Source of the DNA: Paenibacillus sp. FSL W8-0186
GTDB lineage: Bacteria > Bacillota > Bacilli > Paenibacillales > Paenibacillaceae
Direction of reading: 5' to 3'
DNA: 64,000 nucleotides
Assembly (NCBI RefSeq): GCF_037969765.1
Contig: NZ_CP150207.1
Location: 1,412,001-1,476,000 of the forward strand
The position numbers and the translations under genes are program-made. This document shows positions 48,596 to 57,560 of this stretch, in pieces; positions within the stretch are counted from its first letter, which is position 1; every line of letters starts with the position of its first letter. The notes below the pieces were generated by a model. That model had not been told where the DNA came from. It ran no database searches and saw only the letters and a program-made list of their open reading frames with translations.

Positions 48596-49678
48596 ATGAG
48601 TACACAAGCAAAACCAAGAATTAGCATGAAAGCCGTGCTCTTATCCTTGCTTGTACTATTGGCCAATATCGCCGTACACGGTTTGATATTCTTGTTTTTC
48701 CGCGATTCGACGCTTAATCCGCTGCTCACGGCCGTATTCGCTGTGCTATGGGGAGTCGTCGGCATCTATCAAATCTACTATTCGTTTAACTGGGCGGTGG
48801 AGCAGTACCCGGAGCATGTCCGCCGGAAAGTTCTGCCTTACGTCTTCGTCGGTCCGGCAACCCTTGTCCTGGGATGGCTGCTTATTCTGCCTGCATTGCG
48901 GACGCTATATTTAAGCTTCTTCAATGCCTCCTCGGATAAGTTCGTCGGTCTGGCCAACTATGCAGCTATTTTTACCGACCGCCTGCTCGCGACGGCGCTG
49001 CGCAACAACCTGCTATGGGTGTTCGTCGGGACGCTGGCCTGCGTAAGCCTGGGTCTGCTGATTGCGATTCTGGCTGACCGCAGCAGCTACGAGAGAATCG
49101 CTAAGTCGATAATCTTCATGCCGATGGCGATTTCCTTTGTGGCTGCCGGCGTTATTTGGAAGTTCGTTTACTACTATCAGCCTGGCGATGAACAAATCGG
49201 GATATTGAACGCAATTGTTACATTTTTTGGCGGTGAGCCGCAGGCCTGGACAAGTATGCTCCAGCCATGGAATAACTTTTTTCTGATTATCATCCTGATT
49301 TGGATGCAGACGGGATTTGCGATGGTTATTTTCTCCGCCGCAATCAAGGGCGTCCCCGAGGATATTCTGGAGGCGGCGCGCGTGGACGGTGCGGGAGAAG
49401 TCAAGATTTTCTTCGGCATTATGATTCCATATATCTCTACGACGATTTTGACGGTCACTACGACCATTATTGTATTCACTTTGAAAATATTTGACGTCGT
49501 CATGGTGATGACGGGAGGTCAATACGATACAGAGGTTGTTGCGACGCAGTTCTACCGGCAGTTTTTCATGTACCGCAACTTCGGTTACGGCTCTACGCTG
49601 GCTATCGTGCTGCTGATCGCGGTCTTGCCTGTAATCATTATCAATTTGCGCCAGTTCCGCAAGCAGGGGGGATTCTAA
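48596..49678 (+). CDS. ABC sugar transporter permease 1 (AglF/MalF-like)
   Basis: A 360-residue inner permease. Two N-terminal helices (VLLSLLVLLANIAVHGLIFLFF and an adjacent one) precede a MalF-type core with six further spans. The EAA loop, where the ATPase docks, is ILEAARVDGAGEVKIFFGIMIP. AGGAGG lies 7 bases before the ATG, next to the hairpin repeats. Adjacent permease 2 starts right after its stop. No ATP-binding gene is present in the cluster, so a shared MsmX-type ATPase elsewhere is expected. Confidence 0.93.
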   Translation: MSTQAKPRISMKAVLLSLLVLLANIAVHGLIFLFFRDSTLNPLLTAVFAVLWGVVGIYQIYYSFNWAVEQYPEHVRRKVLPYVFVGPATLVLGWLLILPALRTLYLSFFNASSDKFVGLANYAAIFTDRLLATALRNNLLWVFVGTLACVSLGLLIAILADRSSYERIAKSIIFMPMAISFVAAGVIWKFVYYYQPGDEQIGILNAIVTFFGGEPQAWTSMLQPWNNFFLIIILIWMQTGFAMVIFSAAIKGVPEDILEAARVDGAGEVKIFFGIMIPYISTTILTVTTTIIVFTLKIFDVVMVMTGGQYDTEVVATQFYRQFFMYRNFGYGSTLAIVLLIAVLPVIIINLRQFRKQGGF

Positions 49679-50770
49679 ATGGTCGGCCGTAAAAAGAGAA
49701 AAGGAAACAAGACCGTAGTCAACGTTGTGCTCGGCATCATCTGCTTCATCTGGCTGCTCCCGACGTTGGGACTCTTCATCTCCTCGTTCAGGCCTGCGGC
49801 GGATATTTTGCAGACCGGCTGGTGGAAGGTGTTCCCCCACCAGGAATGGAAGGCCGGAGAAACAGTGCAGTTGTCTAAGGACGTCGATTTGCGCGAGCCG
49901 ATCGAGGTCAATGGCACAACCTACACGGATGACCAGCTGAAGGCTGGCGTTACTGAGGGCGACAAACGCCTCGTATGGGAGAACCGCAGAGCCCGTACGA
50001 TCAATATGCAGGAGCGCGGCTGGGAAGTGAAGCCTGATTTTACGCTGGACAACTATAAGAACGTGCTGTCCGGGAAGGAATACAAGCTGAAGCTCGGGGA
50101 CGGCAGCGAAACGGTGCAAAAAGGAACCGGCCTGTCCCAGGCCTTCTGGAACACGCTGACAATAGCCGTGCCGGCGACCATTATTCCGGTACTGATCGCT
50201 TCGTTCGCGGCATACGCCTTTGCTTGGCTGCGATTCCCGGGCCGGAAGACGCTATTTGTCATCATCATCGCCATGCTCGTCATTCCAATTCAGGTCGCGC
50301 TTATTCCGATCCTGAAGGACTACACGGCGCTTGGCCTAAATGGCAGCTACCTGGGCATTTGGCTGGCGCATACCGCGTTTGGTCTGCCGCTTGTGACGTA
50401 CTTTATGTATAACTTCATCAGCCAGCTGCCTAAAGATTTGTTCGAGTCGGCGTTTATTGACGGCGCTAGCCATTTTACGATTTTCAGCCGGTTGATTCTG
50501 CCGCTGTCCGTACCAGCCTTGGCTTCAATAGCGATCTTCCAGTTCCTATGGGTCTGGAACGATTACCTCGTATCGCTGATTTTCATCGGCAATCAGCCGA
50601 ACGTGCAGGTTATGTCCATGAAGATTGCCGACCTCGTTGGCTCGCGGGGCAATGACTGGCATTTGCTGACCTCGGCCGCATTCATTTCGATGCTGATGCC
50701 GCTGACGATTTTCTTCCTGCTGCAGAAATATTTCGTCAAAGGGCTTATGGGCGGATCGGTCAAGGGTTAA
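49679..50770 (+). CDS. ABC sugar transporter permease 2 (AglG/MalG-like)
   Basis: A 363-residue permease. The first helix (VNVVLGIICFIWLLPTLGLF) is followed by a ~110-residue extracytoplasmic insertion (residues ~50-140) before the five-helix MalG-type core. The EAA loop is LFESAFIDGASHFTIFSRLILP. It starts on the base after permease 1 ends, with AAGCAGGGGGG as the ribosome site inside that gene. Such insertions are known in AglG-type permeases. It imports the substrate of the GH65 enzyme encoded next. Confidence 0.93.
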   Translation: MVGRKKRKGNKTVVNVVLGIICFIWLLPTLGLFISSFRPAADILQTGWWKVFPHQEWKAGETVQLSKDVDLREPIEVNGTTYTDDQLKAGVTEGDKRLVWENRRARTINMQERGWEVKPDFTLDNYKNVLSGKEYKLKLGDGSETVQKGTGLSQAFWNTLTIAVPATIIPVLIASFAAYAFAWLRFPGRKTLFVIIIAMLVIPIQVALIPILKDYTALGLNGSYLGIWLAHTAFGLPLVTYFMYNFISQLPKDLFESAFIDGASHFTIFSRLILPLSVPALASIAIFQFLWVWNDYLVSLIFIGNQPNVQVMSMKIADLVGSRGNDWHLLTSAAFISMLMPLTIFFLLQKYFVKGLMGGSVKG

Positions 50771-50825
50771 CCATGGGCTGCAATCAACAAGAGAATGATT
50801 ACGGAATTGGAGGGGCCTGGCAGAG

Positions 50826-53800
50826 ATGAAAATGAAGCCATACGAGCATCCGAAGGCATTGTATCCTTATGAGGAATGGCACGTTACTGAACAGTCCTAT
50901 GATGAAGAAAACAATCAAAGAAATGAGAGCATATTCGCTTTAGGCAACGGATATATCGGGATGCGCGGCAATTATGAGGAAGGGTATTACGGCAAGGCAG
51001 GAAAATCGGTTGTCGGCAACTACTTAAACGGCTTCTACGATTCCGATCCGATTGTATACCCCGAGGGGGCTTACGGGTACCCGTCGCGCAACCAGTCTAT
51101 GCTCAATGTTCCGAACGCGCAATGGATCGAGCTGAGAGTCGAGGGGCATCCGTTTCATTTTCACTCCGGCAAGGTGCATAGCTCCAAACGGCAATTGAAT
51201 ATGCAGAAGGGAATCTTGCAGCGCGAGGTTGAATGGGAGTCGCCGGCGGGACATCGCGTGTTGATCCGGATTCAGCGGATGGTCGCTTTGCAGCACAAGC
51301 ATTTGGCGGCGATCCAATATGAGGTGACCGCACTGAATTTTGAAGGCAGCGTCGCGCTGATTTCAGGGGTGGACGGCAAAATCGCCGAGCCGGAAGCGAC
51401 CGACGATCCCCGTCTTGGCGGAGCGCGCGCTGAGCCGAATTTGCTGCTCGAAGAGACCGGGCATGAGAGAGCGATGTTATGGATGAGGCATCGTACCCGT
51501 TATACGAAATTTGCCCTGCTCACTGGGATCAGCCATCGCATCGAAGCCCCTTGGGGATACGAAATGTCGGTGCAGCAGAACGAGCAGCGGATGTCGGCGA
51601 AATATAAGCTGCAGCTAAAAGGCGGAGAGACCGCGCGGCTGACCAAATACATCTCGTATCATACGACCCGGGATTATGCCGAGGAGGAGCTGGTCAACCG
51701 CAGCAGTGAAGTGCTGCGGCAGGCGAGCGACAGCGGCTTTGATCTACTGGCTGAAGAGCAGCGCGCTTACCTGGAGCGATTCTGGCAGCGGGCCGACGTG
51801 GAAATCAACGGCGATGTGGCGCTGCAGCAGGGGATTCGCTTTAACGCTTTTGCCCTGCTGCAATCGGCAGGCCGCGACGGCGTTACAAACATCGGGGCCA
51901 AGGGCCTTACCGGCGAGGGCTATGAAGGGCACTATTTCTGGGATACGGAAATGTATATTTTACCGTTCTTCACGTATACACAGCCCGAAATCGGCAGATC
52001 CTTGCTGGAGTTTCGTTATAACACGCTGGATAAAGCGCGGGAGCGGGCAGCTGTCATGTCGCAAAAGGGGGCGCTCTATCCTTGGCGTACCATCGATGGT
52101 GCTGAGAACTCGGCCTATTTCCCGGCAGGCACGGCCCAGGCGCATATCAATGCGGATATTGCTTACGGGATGAAGCAGTACGTGCAGGCGACCGGGGATA
52201 TCGAATTCCTGGTTACCAAAGGAGCCGAAATTTTGTTTGAGACATCCCGTTTCTGGGCGGACCTCGGCCATTACAATCCGGCGCGCGGCGGGGCCTTCTG
52301 CATCGATGCCGTAACCGGACCCGACGAATATACGGCAATCGTCAACAACAATGCGTACACGAATCTGATGGTACAGGAACAGCTGATCTACGCCTATGAG
52401 ACAGCGGCGTTTTTGCGGGAGCAGTATGCGCAGGATTACGATCGGCTGTGCCGGAAGCTCGGGCTGACGGAGGAAGAATTCGAAGGATGGCTGAACGCAG
52501 CGGAGAAGATGTTCATTCCGTTCGATGAAGAACTGGGCATTTATGCGCAGGACGATACATTTTTAACGAAGAAAAAATGGGATTTCGAGAACACACCGGC
52601 AGATAAATATCCGCTGCTGCTGCATTATCACCCGCTGGTGATTTACCGCCATCAGGTACTTAAGCAGGCTGATCTAATACTCGCGATGTTCCTGCTCGGA
52701 GACCGGTTCTCCCTGGCGGATAAAATCCGCAACTTCAATTATTACGAGCCGCTGACAACACACGACTCCTCGCTGTCCATATGCATTCACAGCATTATTT
52801 CCGCGGAAATCGGGGATTTGGCAAGCGCGTATTCCTATTTCGACCGCACGGTGCGCATGGATCTCGACGATGTGAACCGCAATGCGAAGGATGGCCTGCA
52901 TACCGCGGCAATGGCGGGTTCCTGGATGTCGATTGTAAACGGCTTTGGCGGCATGCGCGCGTATGATGGAGTGCTCAGTTTTGATCCGAAGCTGCCGGCG
53001 CAGTGGGACAGTTATCGCTTTAAGATAATGAACCATGGCCAACGGGTTGATATTTTTGTTGATCAGGAGGGCGTCGTATATACCCTGCTGGAGAGCGATA
53101 GCGCGGAGGGCTTGGAGATTAGGCATAAAGGAGATATCTTAAACCTGCTGCCTGGAGAACCGGTGAGAATGCCATTTGTAAAAAAATTGGAGGCCGTTAT
53201 CTTCGACCTTGACGGTGTAATTACCGATACGGCAGAGTACCATTATCTGGCCTGGAAGGAGCTGGCCGAGGAGCTAGGCCTTCCATTCGACCGTGCCAAA
53301 AACGAACGCCTGAAGGGCGTCAGCCGGATGGAGTCGCTGGAAATCGTGCTCGAGGACAGTGAGCGGAGCTATACCGCCGAAGAAAAGGCGGAGCTGGCGA
53401 AGCGGAAAAACGACAGCTATAAGCGGATGATCGAGCATATCACGCCTGCCGATCTGCTGCCGGGCATCCGCGAGCTGCTCATGAGCCTGCAAGAGCAGGG
53501 AATCGCAGTCGGGTTGGCGTCGGCCAGCCACAATGCGCCGTTCATCCTGGAGCGGCTAGGCGCCAGCTCCTGGTTCCAGGCGGTGGCTGACCCTGGCAGC
53601 GCCCGCAAAGGCAAGCCGGATCCGGAAATATTTCTGCTGGCCGCAGAAATGCTTGGCGCAGATCCGGCGAACTGCATCGGCGTCGAGGATGCCGAGGCAG
53701 GCATTGCCGCCATCCGGGCCGCCGGGATGAAGGCCGTCGGCATCGGAAGCGCCGCCCAGCTCGGCGCCGCCGACCTGCTGCTTGCCTCGACGGCCGAACT

Positions 53801-53834
53801 GAGCCTGGACAAGCTGCAGCAGCTGATGGCTTAG
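50826..53834 (+). CDS. GH65 alpha-glucoside phosphorylase fused to beta-phosphoglucomutase
   Basis: A 1002-residue bifunctional enzyme. Residues ~10-780 are a GH65 phosphorylase: N-terminal beta sandwich (NGYIGMRGNYEEGYYG), (alpha/alpha)6 barrel with GHYFWDTEMY and general acid Glu501 in TGPDEYTAIVNNNAY. Residues ~788-1002 are a HAD beta-phosphoglucomutase with nucleophile Asp794 and Asp796 in VIFDLDGVITDTAEYH and a KPDPEIF motif. The first half splits maltose or a similar disaccharide with phosphate to glucose and beta-glucose-1-phosphate; the second makes glucose-6-phosphate. GGAGGGG precedes the ATG. The exact linkage specificity is not evident. Confidence 0.93.
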   Translation: MKMKPYEHPKALYPYEEWHVTEQSYDEENNQRNESIFALGNGYIGMRGNYEEGYYGKAGKSVVGNYLNGFYDSDPIVYPEGAYGYPSRNQSMLNVPNAQWIELRVEGHPFHFHSGKVHSSKRQLNMQKGILQREVEWESPAGHRVLIRIQRMVALQHKHLAAIQYEVTALNFEGSVALISGVDGKIAEPEATDDPRLGGARAEPNLLLEETGHERAMLWMRHRTRYTKFALLTGISHRIEAPWGYEMSVQQNEQRMSAKYKLQLKGGETARLTKYISYHTTRDYAEEELVNRSSEVLRQASDSGFDLLAEEQRAYLERFWQRADVEINGDVALQQGIRFNAFALLQSAGRDGVTNIGAKGLTGEGYEGHYFWDTEMYILPFFTYTQPEIGRSLLEFRYNTLDKARERAAVMSQKGALYPWRTIDGAENSAYFPAGTAQAHINADIAYGMKQYVQATGDIEFLVTKGAEILFETSRFWADLGHYNPARGGAFCIDAVTGPDEYTAIVNNNAYTNLMVQEQLIYAYETAAFLREQYAQDYDRLCRKLGLTEEEFEGWLNAAEKMFIPFDEELGIYAQDDTFLTKKKWDFENTPADKYPLLLHYHPLVIYRHQVLKQADLILAMFLLGDRFSLADKIRNFNYYEPLTTHDSSLSICIHSIISAEIGDLASAYSYFDRTVRMDLDDVNRNAKDGLHTAAMAGSWMSIVNGFGGMRAYDGVLSFDPKLPAQWDSYRFKIMNHGQRVDIFVDQEGVVYTLLESDSAEGLEIRHKGDILNLLPGEPVRMPFVKKLEAVIFDLDGVITDTAEYHYLAWKELAEELGLPFDRAKNERLKGVSRMESLEIVLEDSERSYTAEEKAELAKRKNDSYKRMIEHITPADLLPGIRELLMSLQEQGIAVGLASASHNAPFILERLGASSWFQAVADPGSARKGKPDPEIFLLAAEMLGADPANCIGVEDAEAGIAAIRAAGMKAVGIGSAAQLGAADLLLASTAELSLDKLQQLMA

Positions 53835-53877
53835 TCTGGCTGCTGCCGGGCTAGGGCTGTTCTGGCTCGGCAACACG

Positions 53878-53923
53878 GCCCCGCTCCTCTCCCGTTTGCA
53901 GGGAGAAGGGGCGGGGCTTTTTT
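53878..53923 (+). terminator. Rho-independent terminator
   Basis: GCCCCGC-CCT-CTCCC pairs with GGGAG-AGG-GCGGGGC and is followed by six T. Ends the alpha-glucoside operon. Confidence 0.93.
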
Positions 53924-54044
53924 GCATTGTGCGCCTGCACGCTGTGCGAGCCTATACCTCGCATGACCCAATGCAGCAACCCCATCGCCACATGCCCCGC
54001 ACCTGCGCTGCTTGTTCACACACGTTCACAAGTTACACAGGCAG

Positions 54045-54781
54045 CACATCGCACTCTCGGCATATCGCGCACGCGGTACATCGCACGCCCGGTACATCGC
54101 GCACGTGGCACATCGCACGCTCGGCACATCGCGCACGCGGTACATCGCACGCCCGGTACATCGCGCACGTGGCACATCGCACGCTCGGCACATCGCGCAC
54201 GCGGTACATCGCACGCCCGTTACATCGCACACTCGGCACGTCGCACGCTCGGCACATTGCACACTCGGCACATCGCACACTCGGCACGTCGCACACTCGG
54301 CACGTCGCACGCCCGGCACATTGCACACTCGGCACATCGCACACTCGTCACGTCGCACGCTCGTCACATCGCACGCTCGTCACATTGCACACTCGTCACA
54401 TTGCACACTCGTCACATCGCACACTCGGCACATCGCGCACGCGGCACGTCGTACTCTCGGCACATTGCACACTCGTCACATCGCACGCTCGGCACATCGC
54501 ACGCCCGGTACATCGCACGCTCGGCATATTGCGCACGCGGTACATCGCACACGCGGTACATCGCACGCTCGTCACATCGCACGCTCGTCACATCGCACGC
54601 TCGTCACATTGCGCACGCGGTACATCGCGCACGCGGTACATCGCACACTCGTCACATCGCGCACTCGGCACATTGCACGCTCGGCACATTGCACGCTCGG
54701 CACGTCGCACACTTCGGCACATTGCGCACGCGGTACATCGCACACGTGGTACGTCGCACACTCGGCACGTCGTACTCTCGG
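54045..54781. repeat. Minisatellite: 46 tandem copies of a 16-bp unit
   Basis: Consensus YACATYGCRCRCYCGK. All 46 units were read in register; unit 42 has one extra T, so the array is 737 bases. Units 2-9 form a higher-order 64-bp block (four variant units) repeated twice. Because 16 is not a multiple of 3 and the unit lacks stop codons, long frames stay open on both strands; they have no convincing starts and are not called as genes. No spacer diversity exists, so it is not a CRISPR array. Confidence 0.97.
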
Positions 54782-54809
54782 CACCTCCACGGCTGTAAGC
54801 CGCCGCCAA

Positions 54810-54880
54810 CGGACCCTGTTTCCGCTATTTGTCCCAAATCAGCAAATTTCACAGGCTATCGGACCCTAGTTCCGCTATTC
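54810..54880. repeat. Pair of 20-bp direct repeats
   Basis: CGGACCCTGTTTCCGCTATT (54810-54829) and CGGACCCTAGTTCCGCTATT (54860-54879) differ at two bases. TGTCCGTAAG also occurs twice further on (about 54932 and 54981). It resembles a dispersed intergenic repeat family. Confidence 0.7.
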
Positions 54881-54881
54881 C

Positions 54882-55175
54882 ATCATTACAGCAGCAAAAA
54901 CGTGTGAAAATGCTCAAATAGCTGATCCTGTGTCCGTAAGCACACGAGTCTGCCTCTTTTTCTTACAAATAAGGTCTCCCATGTCCGTAAGGACTGGTGA
55001 CAGCAGATACTCACAATCCCTGAGGGCATGCTGTAGAATTTTTATACTTCAGGTGGTTACAAAACAGCAGCTGGCAATGTGAAACAGTGGTTATGGATCG
55101 CAGTTTTATTGCATTTCTTGCAAATCTATTATATGTTGAAAATCAATACATACAATCATGAGGTGACAGAAATCC
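54882..55175. other. Intergenic region before the peroxidase gene
   Basis: No gene seen. AT-rich with candidate -10 TTATAT near 55130 and GAGGTGA at the right end. Apart from the TGTCCGTAAG pair nothing structured was recognised. Confidence 0.4.
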
Positions 55176-55733
55176 ATGCCAACAATCTATGACTTCAACG
55201 TGCTTAAGACGAACGGAGAGCGGTTCCCATTGTATAAACTCGAGGGCCGGCCGGTCCTGATCATGAATACGGCTAGCAAATGCAAATTTACGCCCCAGTT
55301 TGACGATGTGCAGAAGGTTTACGAGCAATTTCACGCCGAAGGGCTGGAGATCATCGGTTTTCCATGCAATCAGTTTGGGGAACAGGAGCCAGGTACGAAT
55401 GAAGAAGCGGAGTCCTTCTGCCAGGTCAATTATGGCGTGAAATTTCCGATTTTTGCGAAGGTGGAGGTCAATGGGGAGGAGGCGCATCCTTTGTTCGATT
55501 ATTTGAAGAAGGCGGCCCCGTTCCAAGGCTTCGATGAGAGTGATATCAACGCGAAGCTGCTGAAGCTGATGGTGTCTGAAAAAGCGCCGGAATGGCTGGT
55601 AGGCGATGCGATCAAATGGAACTTTACCAAATTCTTGATCGATCAGCAGGGCCGGGTGGTGCGCCGTTTTGAGCCGACGGACTCTATCGATGTTGTCCAA
55701 TCGAGCATCCAGGAATTGTTGCAATTGGCTTAA
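55176..55733 (+). CDS. Glutathione peroxidase family thiol peroxidase
   Basis: A 185-residue peroxidase that reduces hydroperoxides, in Bacillota usually with thioredoxin or bacillithiol. Catalytic residues are in place: Cys36 in NTASKCKFTPQF, Gln in FPCNQFGEQEPG, and Trp-Asn in WNFTKFL. It is slightly longer than BsaA (about 160) because of an insertion around KLLKLMVSEKAPEWLVGD. GAGGTGA precedes the ATG by ~9 bases. Monocistronic. Confidence 0.93.
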   Translation: MPTIYDFNVLKTNGERFPLYKLEGRPVLIMNTASKCKFTPQFDDVQKVYEQFHAEGLEIIGFPCNQFGEQEPGTNEEAESFCQVNYGVKFPIFAKVEVNGEEAHPLFDYLKKAAPFQGFDESDINAKLLKLMVSEKAPEWLVGDAIKWNFTKFLIDQQGRVVRRFEPTDSIDVVQSSIQELLQLA

Positions 55734-55738
55734 TGCCA

Positions 55739-55785
55739 AATCCGATTCCCAATCCAAATCCGATTCCGATTCCCAATCCAATTCG
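55739..55785. repeat. Short tandem repeat
   Basis: TCCGATTCCCAATCCA occurs twice at a 24-base offset with extra CCGATT words between, directly after the peroxidase stop. Confidence 0.6.
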
Positions 55786-55819
55786 AAGTGAAGTCGAAGC
55801 CGGACATAAAGCCGAACTT

Positions 55820-55853
55820 GAAGTCCCTATCTCATGAATGAGACGGGGACTTT
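55820..55853. terminator. Bidirectional hairpin terminator
   Basis: AAGTCCC-TCTCAT pairs with ATGAGA-GGGACTT (2-base mismatch inside), flanked by A/T runs. It lies between the convergent peroxidase and NAD(P)-binding protein genes. Confidence 0.75.
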
Positions 55854-55873
55854 AATTTCTTCAATTGCAATCT

Positions 55874-56512
55874 CTATGTAGCAATAAAAGGGGTTTTGTG
55901 AATATACTTGGCCTCTGCCGCTTGGCGGACGATAAAGCTCGCGATGTCCTGATTGGAAATTTTGAGGCCGGGCATATCGGTGAGATTTTCTTTGATGCCG
56001 CCGCTTTCTGAACCCTCGACGACGAACGGCAGCCGGATCAGCGTCCATTCGATATTGCAGTATTGTTGGATGATGGCCGCTTCCTTCTGCTTGTCTTTGA
56101 TCATCGCTGGGAAAAAGATTCTGAACAGCAGCGCACCGATTTTGTTCATGAATCGTTTCCGGTCCCCTTCCAAAGTAAGGGAGCCTCCGGTTACACCGAT
56201 ATATCGGCTGATTTCGAGCTCGTTCATCACTTCGAGAACCATGCCGGTTACGGAGCTATATTGCGGGATTTCTCCCGGCGGCTGACCAAAAACGTTCACC
56301 ACAATGTGACAATCCTGAAGCAGCTGCCGTATATGGTCCTTATTCTCCGCAGTTCCCTGCAGAATTTCGATTCTGCCGTCTTGGCCATCCAGCTTCCGCG
56401 GACTTCTGACGAGCATGCGCACCTGATAACCCTTCCGCAGCGCAGCTGCGGCGATATGGCGTCCTACTTTTCCTGTCCCGCCGATAATGGCTATTTTGTG
56501 GTTATTTGTCAT
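55874..56512 (-). CDS. NAD(P)-binding NmrA-like protein
   Basis: A 212-residue atypical SDR. The Rossmann loop is IAIIGGTGKVGRHIAAAALR, and VRMLVRSPRKL after strand 2 suggests NADP binding. No YxxxK pair is evident; IGVTGGSLTL and WTLIRLPFVVEG are typical of NmrA/YwnB-type proteins acting as redox sensors or reductases. ATG 56512 follows AGGGG by 7 bases; the frame extends nine codons upstream to another ATG without a site. Substrate unknown. Confidence 0.85.
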   Translation of the reverse strand: MTNNHKIAIIGGTGKVGRHIAAAALRKGYQVRMLVRSPRKLDGQDGRIEILQGTAENKDHIRQLLQDCHIVVNVFGQPPGEIPQYSSVTGMVLEVMNELEISRYIGVTGGSLTLEGDRKRFMNKIGALLFRIFFPAMIKDKQKEAAIIQQYCNIEWTLIRLPFVVEGSESGGIKENLTDMPGLKISNQDIASFIVRQAAEAKYIHKTPFIAT

Positions 56513-56579
56513 AAATACGCCCCTATTCACGTTTCTCATTCATCAATCCATTCAATTACAATTCTAATACAGCCATGTA

Positions 56580-57560
56580 TCATTCCGATGACAGGCCCTG
56601 TACCACTTGGATTCCGGTGTCAACGAAAGGAGGAACATGCTCGCCCTGGGCTGCCCGCAGCAGATGCTCAATGAGCAGGCGTCCCCAATCCTGTTCGTGA
56701 TGAGAAATGACGGAGGTGATCTGTCCGTTGCGGATCGCTTCCTTCATTTCCGGGGTCATGTTGAAAGAGAGTGCAAACCGGTTCAAGCCTTTGGCCTTCC
56801 AGACGAGCACGGATGCTGAACTGGAGATTGGATCTATCGACACTAACGAATCGAAATGCGGGTGATCGTCGATCATTTGTTCCAAATCGGATAAGGATTT
56901 GTCACTGTTTCCACCATGATAGCGGATTTCAAGCACTTGAATATTCGTATGATCCTGCAAATACCGGAGCAAGCCTTCGAGACGCTCCTGATTCACTTTC
57001 ATGCTCTGCACGCCGGATTCAATGAGAAGCATACCTTTGTTGTTGTGCAGCTGCCGGATGACTTGGCCCATTTGCTCCCCGGCCTTGACGTTATCCGTAC
57101 CGATCAAAGAGAGCCGCCGGCTTCCCGGCGAGTCCGACTCGAAGCAAATGACTGGAATTCCGGCCTCAACCGCCCTGTCGATGACCGGAGCAAGGGCGGC
57201 CGCATCGATTGGAGCAATGGCGATGGCATCAACCTGCTGCTGGATCATTGTCTCCATCATATGGATCTGCTGGTCGGCACTGAAGCTTTCCGGCGCTTTC
57301 ACGATAAGCCGTATGGAATGAGGAGCTGCCGCCTCCTCCGCTAAACGGGTAATCTCCTCATAAAACAGATGGGCAACCGGATATATGATGCCGAAGGTAT
57401 AGCTTGGCCCTTCATCTTCGCTCGCAGCAGCAACTTTGATGGACTGTGATTTGGATTCCGTGGTCGCGGCAGATTGGCAGCCTGCAAAGACCAAGCAGCT
57501 AAACAGCATTATTGCGACTGGCAGGACCTGGCTATAAAGAAATTGTCTGGCTGCTCTCAT
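56580..57560 (-). CDS. Sugar-binding lipoprotein of the sensor operon (RbsB/YtfQ-like)
   Basis: A 326-residue periplasmic-binding-protein-4 family lipoprotein (lipobox VFAGC, Cys 28). The two-lobed fold shows YTFGIIYPVAHLFYEEI, VDAIAIAPIDAAALAPVID, VICFESDSP and LIGTDNVKAGEQMGQVI. It overlaps the preceding response regulator gene by 29 bases and is thus made with the kinase, not with the transporter. It probably presents sugar to the kinase's extracellular domain. AAGGAGCAG lies before the ATG. Confidence 0.88.
   Translation of the reverse strand: MRAARQFLYSQVLPVAIMLFSCLVFAGCQSAATTESKSQSIKVAAASEDEGPSYTFGIIYPVAHLFYEEITRLAEEAAAPHSIRLIVKAPESFSADQQIHMMETMIQQQVDAIAIAPIDAAALAPVIDRAVEAGIPVICFESDSPGSRRLSLIGTDNVKAGEQMGQVIRQLHNNKGMLLIESGVQSMKVNQERLEGLLRYLQDHTNIQVLEIRYHGGNSDKSLSDLEQMIDDHPHFDSLVSIDPISSSASVLVWKAKGLNRFALSFNMTPEMKEAIRNGQITSVISHHEQDWGRLLIEHLLRAAQGEHVPPFVDTGIQVVQGLSSE

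Noticed and set aside
49013..50119. 368-codon minus-strand ORF across the two permease genes
   Set aside because: Antisense to two permease genes with clear EAA loops; composition is not protein-like.
54045..54781. CRISPR array
   Set aside because: Units are 16 bp and contiguous with no unique spacers, and no cas genes are near.
53896..54907. Long overlapping ORFs (285-326 codons) across the 16-bp repeat, and antisense ones
   Set aside because: They stay open only because the repeat unit has no stop in any frame; three forward frames overlap completely, and no frame has a convincing start or a non-repeat domain.
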